The translations under genes were made by a program, and so were the position numbers. The notes below the pieces were generated by a model, which worked only from the letters and a program-made list of their open reading frames with translations, was not told the DNA's origin and searched no databases. 64,000 nt of DNA from Bog-257 sp963846715 (lineage in GTDB: Bacteria; Acidobacteriota; Terriglobia; Terriglobales; Acidobacteriaceae). Shown here piece after piece: positions 1-8,092 of the stretch. Positions within the stretch are counted from its first letter, which is position 1. The number at the start of each line of letters is the position of its first letter. The stretch is from the NCBI GenBank assembly GCA_963846715.1, contig CAWJXA010000008.1, positions 620,001 through 684,000 on the forward strand, given 5' to 3'.

Positions 1-79
1 TGATTGCACCTTGTCGCCACGAAGTAGTGTGCGGGCATGGTTCTCGGACGCCCGAATCACGAACCAGTTCGAAAGTGAG

Positions 80-1393
80 ATGAGCTCCATGCAGCCTTTT
101 GTGCTTCATCTTCTGATGGCGTTGTTGATTTTGCCCTCATGTTGCGAGGACCCCGGCATGTTTCGCGGCGACCTGGCACACAGCGGAGTATACAGCGGCG
201 CGGGAGTTCCCCGGCGCCCCGAGGTCAAGTGGAAGTTCCAGACCAACGGCCGCGTAGTTTCGTCACCGGCAATTACCGGCAATGTCGCCTACGTTGGCAG
301 CACGGGCCACATGCTCTACGCCGTCAGTCTCGACGCCGGCACGCTCAAGTGGAAGTTCAAGACGGGCAGTGGAGTGACCTCCTCGCCTGCTGTGTCGGAT
401 GGAGTAGTGTACTTTGGCTGCTACGACGGCAACTTTTACGCGGTCGACGCCGCCAACGGCCGGCTGAAGTGGAAGTTCCAAACCGCCGGCGAGAAACGTT
501 ACGCGGGTAAGCATCTCCACGGCACCCAGCCGGCTGCCGAATCCATGCCCGATCCTTTCGACTTCTATCTCTCTTCTCCGGCGGTATGGAATGGCGCCGT
601 TTACTTCGGCAGTGGCGACGGCAATGTCTACGCCTTGGATGCAGGCTCCGGCACTTTGAAATGGAAGTTCCAAACCGGCGATGTCGTTCACGCCTCGCCT
701 GCGCTCGCCGACGGTACCTTGTTCATCGGTAGCTGGGACAGCTACTTCTATGCGCTGGATGCTTCCAGCGGAAAAGAGAAGTGGCGCTTCAAGACCGGCG
801 AGGATCCCGACACCCATAACCAGGTCGGTATTCAGTCTTCCGCGGCGGTGGCGGATGGGGTGGTCTACTTTGGCTGCCGCGACTCTAATCTTTATGCAGT
901 GGATGCCAAGACTGGCCAGAAGAAATGGGCCTTCAACAATAAAGGTTCGTGGGTGATTGGCTCACCCGCCGTTCAAAACGGAAAGCTTTACTTCACTACC
1001 TCCGACTCCGGAATGTTCTATGCGGTTGACGCCAGCTCAGGTGCGTCCATCTTCTTCTTTAAGTTTAGCTGGCCCATGTTTTCTTCGCCCGCGATTGCTG
1101 GAAGTACGCTCTATGTCGGGACCCACGAAGGCAAGCTCATCGCCATCGACCTTACAACCCAGAAGGTTGCGTGGACCTTTCAGACCGATGGTTCGCGCAA
1201 AAATGGCCCCACTTACACCAAGGCCGACGGCAGTCCTAACTATGAGGCGGCTTTCTCCGACGACTTCTATGACGACATGGTGGCCGGTGTCAGCAAAATG
1301 ATGAGCGTCGGCGCGGTCCTATCGTCTCCAGTGGTGGTGAAGGATGCTCTGTACTTCGGAAGCACCGACGGGAACCTCTACGCCCTGAAGTAG
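80..1393 (+). CDS. PQQ-like beta-propeller lipoprotein (BamB-like fold)
   Basis: Exported beta-propeller protein of the PQQ/BamB-like repeat class. Repeats recur about every 40 to 60 residues as xVYFGSxDGNxYALDA followed by GxLKWKFQTG, which is the tryptophan-docking pattern of this fold. I chose the ATG at 80 (or 89) over an upstream TTG because it places a hydrophobic signal sequence at the N terminus that ends in a lipobox-like LPSC. The protein would then be a lipoprotein of about 437 residues. No catalytic PQQ-dehydrogenase residues are evident, so it may be a scaffold or binding protein rather than an enzyme. It converges with the M48 protease gene downstream. The family assignment is firm; the role is unknown. 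Confidence 0.85.
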   Translation: MSSMQPFVLHLLMALLILPSCCEDPGMFRGDLAHSGVYSGAGVPRRPEVKWKFQTNGRVVSSPAITGNVAYVGSTGHMLYAVSLDAGTLKWKFKTGSGVTSSPAVSDGVVYFGCYDGNFYAVDAANGRLKWKFQTAGEKRYAGKHLHGTQPAAESMPDPFDFYLSSPAVWNGAVYFGSGDGNVYALDAGSGTLKWKFQTGDVVHASPALADGTLFIGSWDSYFYALDASSGKEKWRFKTGEDPDTHNQVGIQSSAAVADGVVYFGCRDSNLYAVDAKTGQKKWAFNNKGSWVIGSPAVQNGKLYFTTSDSGMFYAVDASSGASIFFFKFSWPMFSSPAIAGSTLYVGTHEGKLIAIDLTTQKVAWTFQTDGSRKNGPTYTKADGSPNYEAAFSDDFYDDMVAGVSKMMSVGAVLSSPVVVKDALYFGSTDGNLYALK

Positions 1394-1424
1394 CCCGGCG
1401 GGATGCGCTTCCTCAAATTAACGC

Positions 1425-1484
1425 TGTTGTCATCCTGAGCAAGGCCGCGCTGCTTTTGCGCGGTCGAGTCGAAAGACCCCTATA
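1425..1484. repeat. Short interspersed repeat of the GTCATCCTGAGC type
   Basis: The spacer between two convergent genes holds GTCATCCTGAGC, then an imperfect hairpin (ccgcgc / gcgcgg) and cgaaagacccc. A related fragment, GTCATCCTGACC, lies at 4126-4190. It resembles small palindromic repeats common in environmental genomes and could act as a bidirectional terminator here; that function is inferred. Confidence 0.4.
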
Positions 1485-1485
1485 A

Positions 1486-2856
1486 CTACGGCGCCGTGCT
1501 TCCACTTTCTCCGCCCTGCATCGGAGCGTACAGCTTCAAATTCTCTTTCTTCCACCTCATCGCGGCATAAATTCGGTTATACCCACTGGGATGGTCGAAG
1601 AAGATGTATTCTTCGACCGGCCCCGGATGCATCTTGCGATACTCACCCAGGTGAATCGCAGCCTGCGCGAAACCATCCGGCTGGCGACTGGCATTCAAGC
1701 CATACATGTCAGCTTCGTACTCCGTCGTTCGAACATGAGTATTCAGCAGCGGCGTGGTGACGAAACCTATGATGGAAACCAGCAGGATGACCAGCGGCAC
1801 CACGGCGGTATCGCCAATGCCGCGTATTTCCCACTTCTCGCCCCAGCGTTGCAGGCACCATCCCAGCGCCCACCGCAAGAAGGCGAAACTCACCACAATA
1901 AGGACGCTGAAGAACAGCAGATCTTTGGGAATGTGGTTGAGGACATAGTGCCCCATCTCGTGTCCCATCACAGCCTGAATCTCTTCTGGCGAGCCACGTC
2001 GCAGTAGGTTGTCGTTCAGCGTAACGCGCATCGTCTGACCAAAGCCGCTGACATTGGCGCTCATGCGGGTCGTCTGCTTGGACGCATCCATGGTCCACAC
2101 GTCTTTCGCAGGAATTCCATTCGCCCGCGCCAGGCTCAGAATTGGCGCCGTCACCTTGGGATCGTCAAGCCGCGTGACCTTGTTAAAGATAGGTACGATG
2201 AACACCGGCACAATCATCACCGAAAAGACCATGAATGCGGAAGTCACAATCGCGCCCCAGATCGACCAGGTGCGCGGCAGGCGTCGCACAATGCCGAACA
2301 GCAGCATGGCAAGAATCCCGCCCAGCACAATTCCCAGCATCAGGCCTTTGGTTTGGTCCCATGCCCACGGACCGAACGTCTGCGTCGCCAGGCCGTATTG
2401 ACGCTCGCGCGTGTATCCCTCGTAAATCGCGAGCGGCGCGCCCAGAATGAACGTGATCACCGAATACTCAGCCCAGTAAATAAAGGTCTGCAGCGGTCTA
2501 AAACGAGTGACGCGCTCTGCCCAATCCCGCATTCGCGCCGACCAGCGAAGGTTCAGCAGAATCAGGGCAATCACGACGCCGTACAGAAAGTCCCACAGGA
2601 TAAGCCAATAGCCGCCTTCGAAATAAGCGTCGCTGCGCGCTTTTGAGCTCGCTGGAATGCGAGCCATGTAAGCGTCGGTGGCGGCTTCCACATTGAAATT
2701 GGGTGAAGGCTGCGCTTCCGGGGGCACCGTCGTCACCGACGGCATCTCGTTGGCGGCGTTGCCGGGTGCCGGCGCCTGTTGTGCCGACGCAATGTTCAGG
2801 CCTAAAACGACCAGCAGGGCAAACAGAACACACGTTGCCCGCATGCGGGAAATCAT
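1486..2856 (-). CDS. M48 family zinc metalloprotease (Ste24-like), membrane
   Basis: Integral membrane metallopeptidase of the M48 (Ste24/HtpX) family. The zinc-binding HEMGH motif is followed by the third-ligand region TEYEADMYG. Several hydrophobic segments precede the catalytic domain, as in the Ste24 N-terminal CAAX-protease domain. The chosen ATG at 2856 has GAGGT upstream and gives a signal-like N terminus (MISRMRATC...); a longer frame would start at 2901. It is about 456 residues, within the usual Ste24 range. In bacteria such proteins are thought to act in membrane protein quality control; the substrate is unknown. Confidence 0.88.
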   Translation of the reverse strand: MISRMRATCVLFALLVVLGLNIASAQQAPAPGNAANEMPSVTTVPPEAQPSPNFNVEAATDAYMARIPASSKARSDAYFEGGYWLILWDFLYGVVIALILLNLRWSARMRDWAERVTRFRPLQTFIYWAEYSVITFILGAPLAIYEGYTRERQYGLATQTFGPWAWDQTKGLMLGIVLGGILAMLLFGIVRRLPRTWSIWGAIVTSAFMVFSVMIVPVFIVPIFNKVTRLDDPKVTAPILSLARANGIPAKDVWTMDASKQTTRMSANVSGFGQTMRVTLNDNLLRRGSPEEIQAVMGHEMGHYVLNHIPKDLLFFSVLIVVSFAFLRWALGWCLQRWGEKWEIRGIGDTAVVPLVILLVSIIGFVTTPLLNTHVRTTEYEADMYGLNASRQPDGFAQAAIHLGEYRKMHPGPVEEYIFFDHPSGYNRIYAAMRWKKENLKLYAPMQGGESGSTAP

Positions 2857-3205
2857 AGTCAAAGTTACCTCGTCGGGATTCGCTGCGAGTATATACGGCA
2901 AACCGCCGCTGATAGTTTCAACGTCGGATGTTTCACATCGATAAGCAGTTCTGTCGAGCTTATGCGAAAGCTCAGTTTCCTTTCGCCGGCGGAGTAGGAT
3001 GCGCGGAAATTGAGCCCCTAGGGGCGAAGTGCTAGCGCTCCGCTTCTTCCGCGTAGCTCGCCGGGGTCCAACCGGCGCCCGTGTGCGTCATTCGGTTGGC
3101 AGCGCCTGAGAAGCCGTGCATAATTTGGAAAGCAAGACAGCACCGCCACGCCGGATTGTAATGGCTGCCGGGCGTCGAGATGATGAACGCATCCAGGCAG
3201 GGCAC
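2857..3205. other. Intergenic region with a partial repeat
   Basis: No convincing gene. Positions about 2965-3030 carry the left half of the multi-hairpin repeat seen complete at 14301 and 17571 (ctcagtttc, cgccggcggagtag, gcgcggaaat, cccctagggg). A minus-strand reading frame over 3032-3451 lacks any recognisable domain and is not supported. Confidence 0.5.
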
Positions 3206-3391
3206 ATGAAAAACTATCCGATCAGTGAAACCACCAAGAAGATCATGCAGGCCTTGCGCAAGGGCACTCGCTCGCAGTCGGACATAGCGCGCGAGTTCGG
3301 AGTATCGCGGCAATGGGTCAGCCTGGTGAAACGCAAGCAGGAGAAAAGACGCGCCCGTGCGGCGCGAAAGGCTATTCTGCGGAGGATGTGA
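3206..3391 (+). CDS. Small helix-turn-helix DNA-binding protein
   Basis: Predicted protein of 61 residues dominated by one helix-turn-helix: SQSDIAREFGVSRQWVSLVK, flanked by a basic C-terminal tail (KRRARAARKAILRRM). The pattern (IAxxFGVSRQWV) is typical of resolvase/invertase or LuxR-like HTH units. The ATG at 3206 is preceded only by a weak AGGG; an upstream ATG at 3116 would add 30 residues with no domain. It sits alone between the protease gene and a repeat-rich gap before an insertion sequence, so it may be a stand-alone regulator or a remnant of a larger protein. The target is unknown. Confidence 0.55.
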   Translation: MKNYPISETTKKIMQALRKGTRSQSDIAREFGVSRQWVSLVKRKQEKRRARAARKAILRRM

Positions 3392-4197
3392 GCAGGATGT
3401 GAGCAGTTGCGATTCAAGCGCTGGTTGGATGCCGGTTAGCTGGGGCGACACAATTTCTCAGCGCGGCACGTGGCGTTTGCCACGGACTCTCGCCGCGCTG
3501 AGAAGAGCTTCCACTGGGCCCTCTTCCTTTATGTCTCCCCTACAACCCGGTGGCACTCGCTTGACTGCTTATTACCTAGCAAACCGCATACCAAAGCCTA
3601 AACCGCCGCGTTCGCTGCGCCCGCAAGCCCTTGCATCTGCAGCAGAAGGCCAGCCTGGCACATTGTGGCAGAACGGCGCACAGCTCTCTCTGGCATCGCT
3701 TCTACACTATCCGGATGGATAGAGCCGCTATCCGAACTGTTAGTCCTAACTGCCCGTCCCTCCCCAAGCGCCGAGTATATGCGACGAAAATCTTGCGCGG
3801 CGAAAGCCTGCCCCCTGCTTTGCCTGCCTGAGGGAGGACATCACAGTTGTGGATACTCAGTCTCGTCTTCGCCATTGGTGTAAGACCCACGCAAATCGAA
3901 CCCCGAAGGGGTGGAAGCGCATTTAGCCCAGGACGCAGCGCAGCGGAGTCCTGGGTACGGTGCAAAAACGACCCCGAGTCCCGTAGGAACGGCAGAGTTC
4001 TGACAAACTCACAAACGTTGGGATTTTCGTTGCGTCTTAAGCACGCGCTGTTTCGCGGAGTCTATTTGTTCCTCGCTCACTGTGAATTGTCGTTTCGAGA
4101 GACGAGCGTCGCAGAAGTTATTCAGCCGTCATCCTGACCGACAAGTGGAGGACAGCTACGTTTTTGTGCTTCGCTCCACATCCACCCCCCGCCGGGC
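3392..4197. other. Gene-poor 800-bp region with repeats
   Basis: Short open frames here have no domain and unlike-protein composition. The region contains one multi-hairpin repeat (3849-4004) and a GTCATCCTGACC fragment (4126 onward). It ends in the inverted repeat CGGGCA-cgt-TGCCCG, inside which the neighbouring insertion sequence landed. Confidence 0.5.
3849..4004 (+). repeat. Multi-hairpin interspersed repeat, family 1, copy
   Basis: Order of landmarks: gtggatactcag, cgaaccCCGAAGGGGtgg, tagCCCAGGACgcagcgcagcggaGTCCTGGGta, then agtcCCGTAGGaacggca. The central palindrome CCCAGGAC...GTCCTGGG is the family hallmark. The same order occurs at 14301, 17571, and inverted at 55923 and 62112. Confidence 0.75.
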
Positions 4198-4215
4198 ACG
4201 TTGCCCGTTCGGTAT
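4198..4215 (+). repeat. Target-site duplication, left copy (18 bp)
   Basis: ACGTTGCCCGTTCGGTAT directly abuts the left end of the insertion sequence and is repeated exactly at 5604-5621. Confidence 0.88.
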
Positions 4216-5603
4216 GTAGTTGCAACGAGAAAATGTCGTACTAACTGCAACGAGACTGTGTCACCCCCTGTGATTTAAGTAACGGCCGCTAAAGCCGGGC
4301 GGCCGGCGAGGTGGTAGATGCGGGGCATCTTGGGTTTTGGTTTCTGCGGCGAGGTGCGAGGAGCCGGACGGCGCTCTGCGTATTCTTGCAGCGGCAGGGA
4401 GTGGGCCAACAGCAGAAGGTCACCGCGATAGACGTGCAGGGTGCCATTGAGCTGATGGGAAAGTTCTACGGTTTGTCCGGCGTAGCCGCGATGGCCGGGC
4501 AAGGGCGGCAGGGCGATGGAATGCGCGCCCAGGGTAATGACGTGGTCAGCAGCGACCACGCGCTGGTAGCGCAAACTGAGGCAGCGGGCCAGATCGAAGC
4601 GACGGGGCAGGCGGCGGAAGTCGCGGGTGGCGTCGGCGGCGAGGCGGGCAAAGCGCTGGTTGTAGTCGGCGCAGAAGCGGGCGAGCACGGCATTAGCTTC
4701 TGCCAAAGAGGTAGCGCGAGCGAGCCGGAGTTCGCTGACCAGACGATCCTGGCAAGTGCGCCAGGCGCGCTCGATGCGGCCCTTGGCTTGCGGCGAGTAA
4801 GCGGGGATCTGCTGGATGCCGAGTTCCTCCAAGGTGCGTCCCAGTTGGGTAGGAGATTGTTTGCCGGCGAGCTGTTCGGCTAGGGTCCAGTGGGCATCGT
4901 TGCGCTGGAAGATGCTGTGGCGGTCGCGATAGAGGCTGAGCGGAATGCCGTGCGCGGTGATCATGGCGTGCAGGGCGCGGAGATAGCCGAGGGTATTTTC
5001 GGGTTCGAGTTGGAAGTGGGCGGCCAGGATCTGGCTGGTAGCGTCATCCTGAAAGCCGATGAGGGTGAGTTGGGGACCGCGGCCTTCGAGCCAGTCATGA
5101 CGGCTGGCATCGGTGAGGGCCATCATGCCGAAACGTGGGCGGGGCGAGCGGCGGGAGCGATATTGGCGAGGCCGGCGCTTCTGCGGAGAGGCTAGCTTGG
5201 CGGCGCGCAGGATGCGGCGCACGGTTTCGCGGCTGACGGGGAGGTGCTCCTCGGCCCGAAGTTTTTCGGTGAGGTGGGAATCGTTGAAGCCCCGATACTT
5301 GCCGCGAGCCAAGCTCAGAATCAACTGCTTCTGGGGAATTGAAACGGCCCAAGGCATGGAGCGACCGCGATTGCCGTGCCGCACCCAGGCGATGGAATCG
5401 GGCCGATAGCGCTGCTTGAGTCGTTGTACCTGCCGTGTACTCAGGTGCAGCAGACGGGCGGCTTCGCGTACGCTCAGCCGCCCGCCTGCTGCATTCTCGA
5501 TCACCTTCACCCGTTGGAACTCTTTCTGACTCATGGTCACCATCCTTACAGGGTGACAAAGTCTCGTTGCAGTTAAGGGGTGACATTATCTTGGAGCAGC
5601 TAC
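4216..5603 (-). mobile_element. Complete insertion sequence, ISNCY/IS1202-like, 1388 bp
   Basis: Bounded by imperfect terminal inverted repeats of about 50 bp (4216-4266 and 5551-5603). Both share the inner core TAACTGCAACGAGACT followed by TGTCACCC, and the outer part starts GTAG(T/C)TGC. An exact 18-bp direct repeat flanks the element. It holds one intact DDE transposase gene on the minus strand. From memory of the IS1202 family, a subgroup with 15-18 bp target duplications exists (ISTde1 type), which fits. The assignment to that family is inferred from protein type plus duplication length. It lies 44 bp upstream of the SulP gene start and may affect its expression. Confidence 0.85.
4275..5534 (-). 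CDS. DDE transposase of ISNCY/IS1202-like element
   Basis: Transposase of about 419 residues. It has an N-terminal helix-turn-helix (VREAARLLHLSTRQVQRLK) and a second HTH-like segment (LPVSRETVRRILR). The rve/DDE core follows with a likely triad at ALTDAS, LYRDRHS and KGRIERAWR. Start at 5534 rather than 5543 because AAGG lies at a good distance. No stop or frameshift is seen, so the element may still be active. Basic, proline-rich C terminus. The gene fills nearly the whole element. Confidence 0.9.
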   Translation of the reverse strand: MSQKEFQRVKVIENAAGGRLSVREAARLLHLSTRQVQRLKQRYRPDSIAWVRHGNRGRSMPWAVSIPQKQLILSLARGKYRGFNDSHLTEKLRAEEHLPVSRETVRRILRAAKLASPQKRRPRQYRSRRSPRPRFGMMALTDASRHDWLEGRGPQLTLIGFQDDATSQILAAHFQLEPENTLGYLRALHAMITAHGIPLSLYRDRHSIFQRNDAHWTLAEQLAGKQSPTQLGRTLEELGIQQIPAYSPQAKGRIERAWRTCQDRLVSELRLARATSLAEANAVLARFCADYNQRFARLAADATRDFRRLPRRFDLARCLSLRYQRVVAADHVITLGAHSIALPPLPGHRGYAGQTVELSHQLNGTLHVYRGDLLLLAHSLPLQEYAERRPAPRTSPQKPKPKMPRIYHLAGRPALAAVT

Positions 5604-5621
5604 ACGTTGCCCGTTCGGTAT
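5604..5621 (+). repeat. Target-site duplication, right copy (18 bp)
   Basis: Exact second copy of ACGTTGCCCGTTCGGTAT, directly following the right inverted repeat. Confidence 0.88.
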
Positions 5622-5647
5622 TGCAGCCTGTCTGACATAATGATGAA

Positions 5648-7345
5648 ATGGCGATTGCTTTCTCAAGGGAGCGCTGGCTACCGAAGTCCGTCCTCTGTTT
5701 ACGTGATTACAGCTCCGCCAAATTTCTTCGAGACGTGATTGCGGGGGTGACGGTAGGTCTGGTTGCGCTGCCCTTGGCAATGGCGTTTTCCATCGCCTCT
5801 GGCCTTACGCCGCAGGCCGGCATTTATTGTGCCGTCGTGACCGGCTTTCTTATTTCTTTGTTTGGCGGCTCCAAAACACAAATTGGAGGACCGACTGGGG
5901 CCTTTGTTGTCGTAGTGGCGGGAATTGTCGCCCTGCATGGCGTTGACGGACTGTTCATGTGCACGGTCATGGCTGGCGTCCTGCTGCTCATTATGGGAGC
6001 CACGGGGATGGGTTCGGCCGTGAAGTTCATCCCCCGGCCGATCGTCATCGGCTTTACCAACGGCATCGCAATTCTAATCGCCAGCACCCAGGTGAAGGAT
6101 TTCTTCGGCCTGCACCTGGACAAGGTGCCCAGCGTCTTTTGGCTTCGTCTCGAAGCTCTGGTCACCCAGTTCCACACGCTGAATTATTTGGCCGCTGCGC
6201 TCGCATTGGCGACGGTCGCCATCCTCGTAATCTGCCGGCTCATGTCCGATCGTATCCCCGGACCGATTCTGGTCTTAGTACTCGGAACCGCGGCAGTACT
6301 CATTTTCAAGCTCCCGGTGGAGACCATAGGCAGTCGTTTCGGAGGGATCCCAAGCGGATTGCCCCACTTGGTGATTCCCAGGTTCCGCTCCGATCTTATT
6401 CACGGCTTGCTGGGTCCGGCATTGACGGTCGCGATGCTGGGCGCCATCGAATCGCTGATGTCGGCGGTTGTTGCCGACCGCATGAGTAACGACCGGCACA
6501 ATCCGAATGTAGAGCTAATCGGACAGGGTATCGCCAACATTGCCTCACCTCTGTTTGGTGGGCTGCCTGCGACCGGCGCCATTGCCCGAACCGCTACCAA
6601 CATCCGCGCCGGCGCGCAATCTCCGGTTGCGGGGATGATTCATTCCCTCACCCTGCTTTGCATTCTGCTATTTGCCGCTCCACTAGTTCGCTTTGTTCCT
6701 ATGGCAGTGCTCGCTGGCATCCTGATGGTCGTTTCCTACAACATGGGCGAGTGGCGAGAGATCCCTCAGCTCCTTAAATTGACCAAGACCGATGTAAGTG
6801 TCTGGCTGGTTACGTTTGCGCTTACGGTGTTTGCTGACCTCACGGTCGCTGTGGAAGCGGGAATGATCCTGGCTGCATTGCTCTTCATCAGCCGGGTTGC
6901 GAATACGACTTCGGTCTCGCAGGTCACCGATGACTACGTGGAGGATGGGCGGGTCCACATTCTTCAGGACAAAGACATCCCGTATTACGCCACCATCTTC
7001 CGCATCCATGGGCCGTTCTTGTTTGGCGCCACGGAGAAAGTCGCCGTGGTCACGGAACGAATTCACGAATTGCCGCCCATCGTTATTCTTCGCCTGCGCA
7101 ACATGACAGCTCTCGACGCGACCGGACTGTTCGCCCTGGAAGAAGTCGCCCGGCAACTCCAAGCCACTGGCAGGAGCCTGATTTTGTGCGGGGCACGGGA
7201 ACAGCCTGCCCGGATGATTTCTAATTCCGAACTCGAGCACCGATTGAGCCGCGCGAACATCTGCGAGAATGTAGGCGAGGCTCTCTGCCGTGCTGACGAA
7301 GTATTCGAAGGATTGGAAGCCGAAGCAGCTGTCGGTGGCGATTGA
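5648..7345 (+). CDS. SulP family inorganic anion transporter with STAS domain
   Basis: Membrane transporter of 565 residues. The N-terminal 410 residues contain 10 to 14 hydrophobic segments with the SulP signature region (LVALPLAMAFSIASGLTPQAGIY) and GGSKTQIGGPTGAF. A cytoplasmic STAS domain follows (about residues 440-555, with LRLRNMTALDATGLFALEE). SulP proteins carry sulfate, bicarbonate or other anions; the substrate cannot be told from sequence. The ATG at 5648 has no strong ribosome site. The original upstream region has been displaced by the insertion sequence, whose right end lies 44 bp away. Confidence 0.9.
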   Translation: MAIAFSRERWLPKSVLCLRDYSSAKFLRDVIAGVTVGLVALPLAMAFSIASGLTPQAGIYCAVVTGFLISLFGGSKTQIGGPTGAFVVVVAGIVALHGVDGLFMCTVMAGVLLLIMGATGMGSAVKFIPRPIVIGFTNGIAILIASTQVKDFFGLHLDKVPSVFWLRLEALVTQFHTLNYLAAALALATVAILVICRLMSDRIPGPILVLVLGTAAVLIFKLPVETIGSRFGGIPSGLPHLVIPRFRSDLIHGLLGPALTVAMLGAIESLMSAVVADRMSNDRHNPNVELIGQGIANIASPLFGGLPATGAIARTATNIRAGAQSPVAGMIHSLTLLCILLFAAPLVRFVPMAVLAGILMVVSYNMGEWREIPQLLKLTKTDVSVWLVTFALTVFADLTVAVEAGMILAALLFISRVANTTSVSQVTDDYVEDGRVHILQDKDIPYYATIFRIHGPFLFGATEKVAVVTERIHELPPIVILRLRNMTALDATGLFALEEVARQLQATGRSLILCGAREQPARMISNSELEHRLSRANICENVGEALCRADEVFEGLEAEAAVGGD

Positions 7346-7416
7346 ACGGGGCGGATCGCTTCTTATGCCCGGAAACAACCACTACGCGACAATCCCATAA
7401 GCTACCGGCCGCCAGC

Positions 7417-8082
7417 CTATTGCGCCATGGGAATCTTGATGATCTTCTTCTGGATCGCGTAGGTTACCAGCTGCGCCTTGTTGTGGATGTCGAGTTTGCG
7501 CATCAGGTTGAACTTGTGCGCCTCAACCGTCTTCACGCTTAATCCCAGCAGCACCGCGATTTCTTTTACCGAGTTCCCTTCCGCCAGAAGCTTGAGGATT
7601 TCGCGTTCGCGCGGCGTCAGCGTCGACATTCGCGGCCGCATTCGCGCATCTTTCACGCGCGCCCGGAAATCTTCTACCAGCTTACCGAGCACTCGCGAGC
7701 TGAGGTATTTGCCGCCCTTGTACACATCGCGGACCGCGCTTACCAACTGCTGCGCCGGCGTGTCCTTCAAGACGTATCCGGCGGCGCCCACCTCCAGGCA
7801 CTGCACCAGATAGTCCTCATCCTCGTACATGGTCAGGAAGATGATCTTGGTCTCAGGCCGGTTCTTCTTGATCTGTCGCGCAGCCTCAAACGGCGAGAGC
7901 CCGGGCATGCCAATGTCCATCAGCACCACGTCGGGGCGAAGCTCGCGGGTCTTTTCCACCGCTTCGCCGGCGTCGGGCGACTCACCCACCACTTCAAAAT
8001 CGCTTTCACTCTCCAGCAGGCGGCGTACGCCTTGCCGGAACAACGTATGGTCATCGACCAACACACATCTGATTTTCGGCAT
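7417..8082 (-). CDS. NarL/FixJ family response regulator
   Basis: Two-component response regulator of 221 residues. The receiver domain (1-120) has acidic pocket DD at 10-11, phosphoacceptor Asp56 (VLMDIGMPG) and conserved Lys (YVLKDTPAQ). A LuxR-type HTH is at about 150-212 (LTPREREILKLLAEG, VKEIAVLLGLSVKTVEAHK). Start ATG at 8082 has GGAGT just upstream. It begins 10 nt after the end of the partner kinase, so the two are co-transcribed. The target genes are unknown; the convergent neighbour is the SulP gene. Confidence 0.93.
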   Translation of the reverse strand: MPKIRCVLVDDHTLFRQGVRRLLESESDFEVVGESPDAGEAVEKTRELRPDVVLMDIGMPGLSPFEAARQIKKNRPETKIIFLTMYEDEDYLVQCLEVGAAGYVLKDTPAQQLVSAVRDVYKGGKYLSSRVLGKLVEDFRARVKDARMRPRMSTLTPREREILKLLAEGNSVKEIAVLLGLSVKTVEAHKFNLMRKLDIHNKAQLVTYAIQKKIIKIPMAQ

Positions 8083-8092
8083 TCCTTACTCC

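Noticed and set aside
3032..3451. Minus-strand frame of 139 codons over the HTH gene
   Set aside because: No domain, overlaps a repeat and the better supported HTH protein on the other strand.
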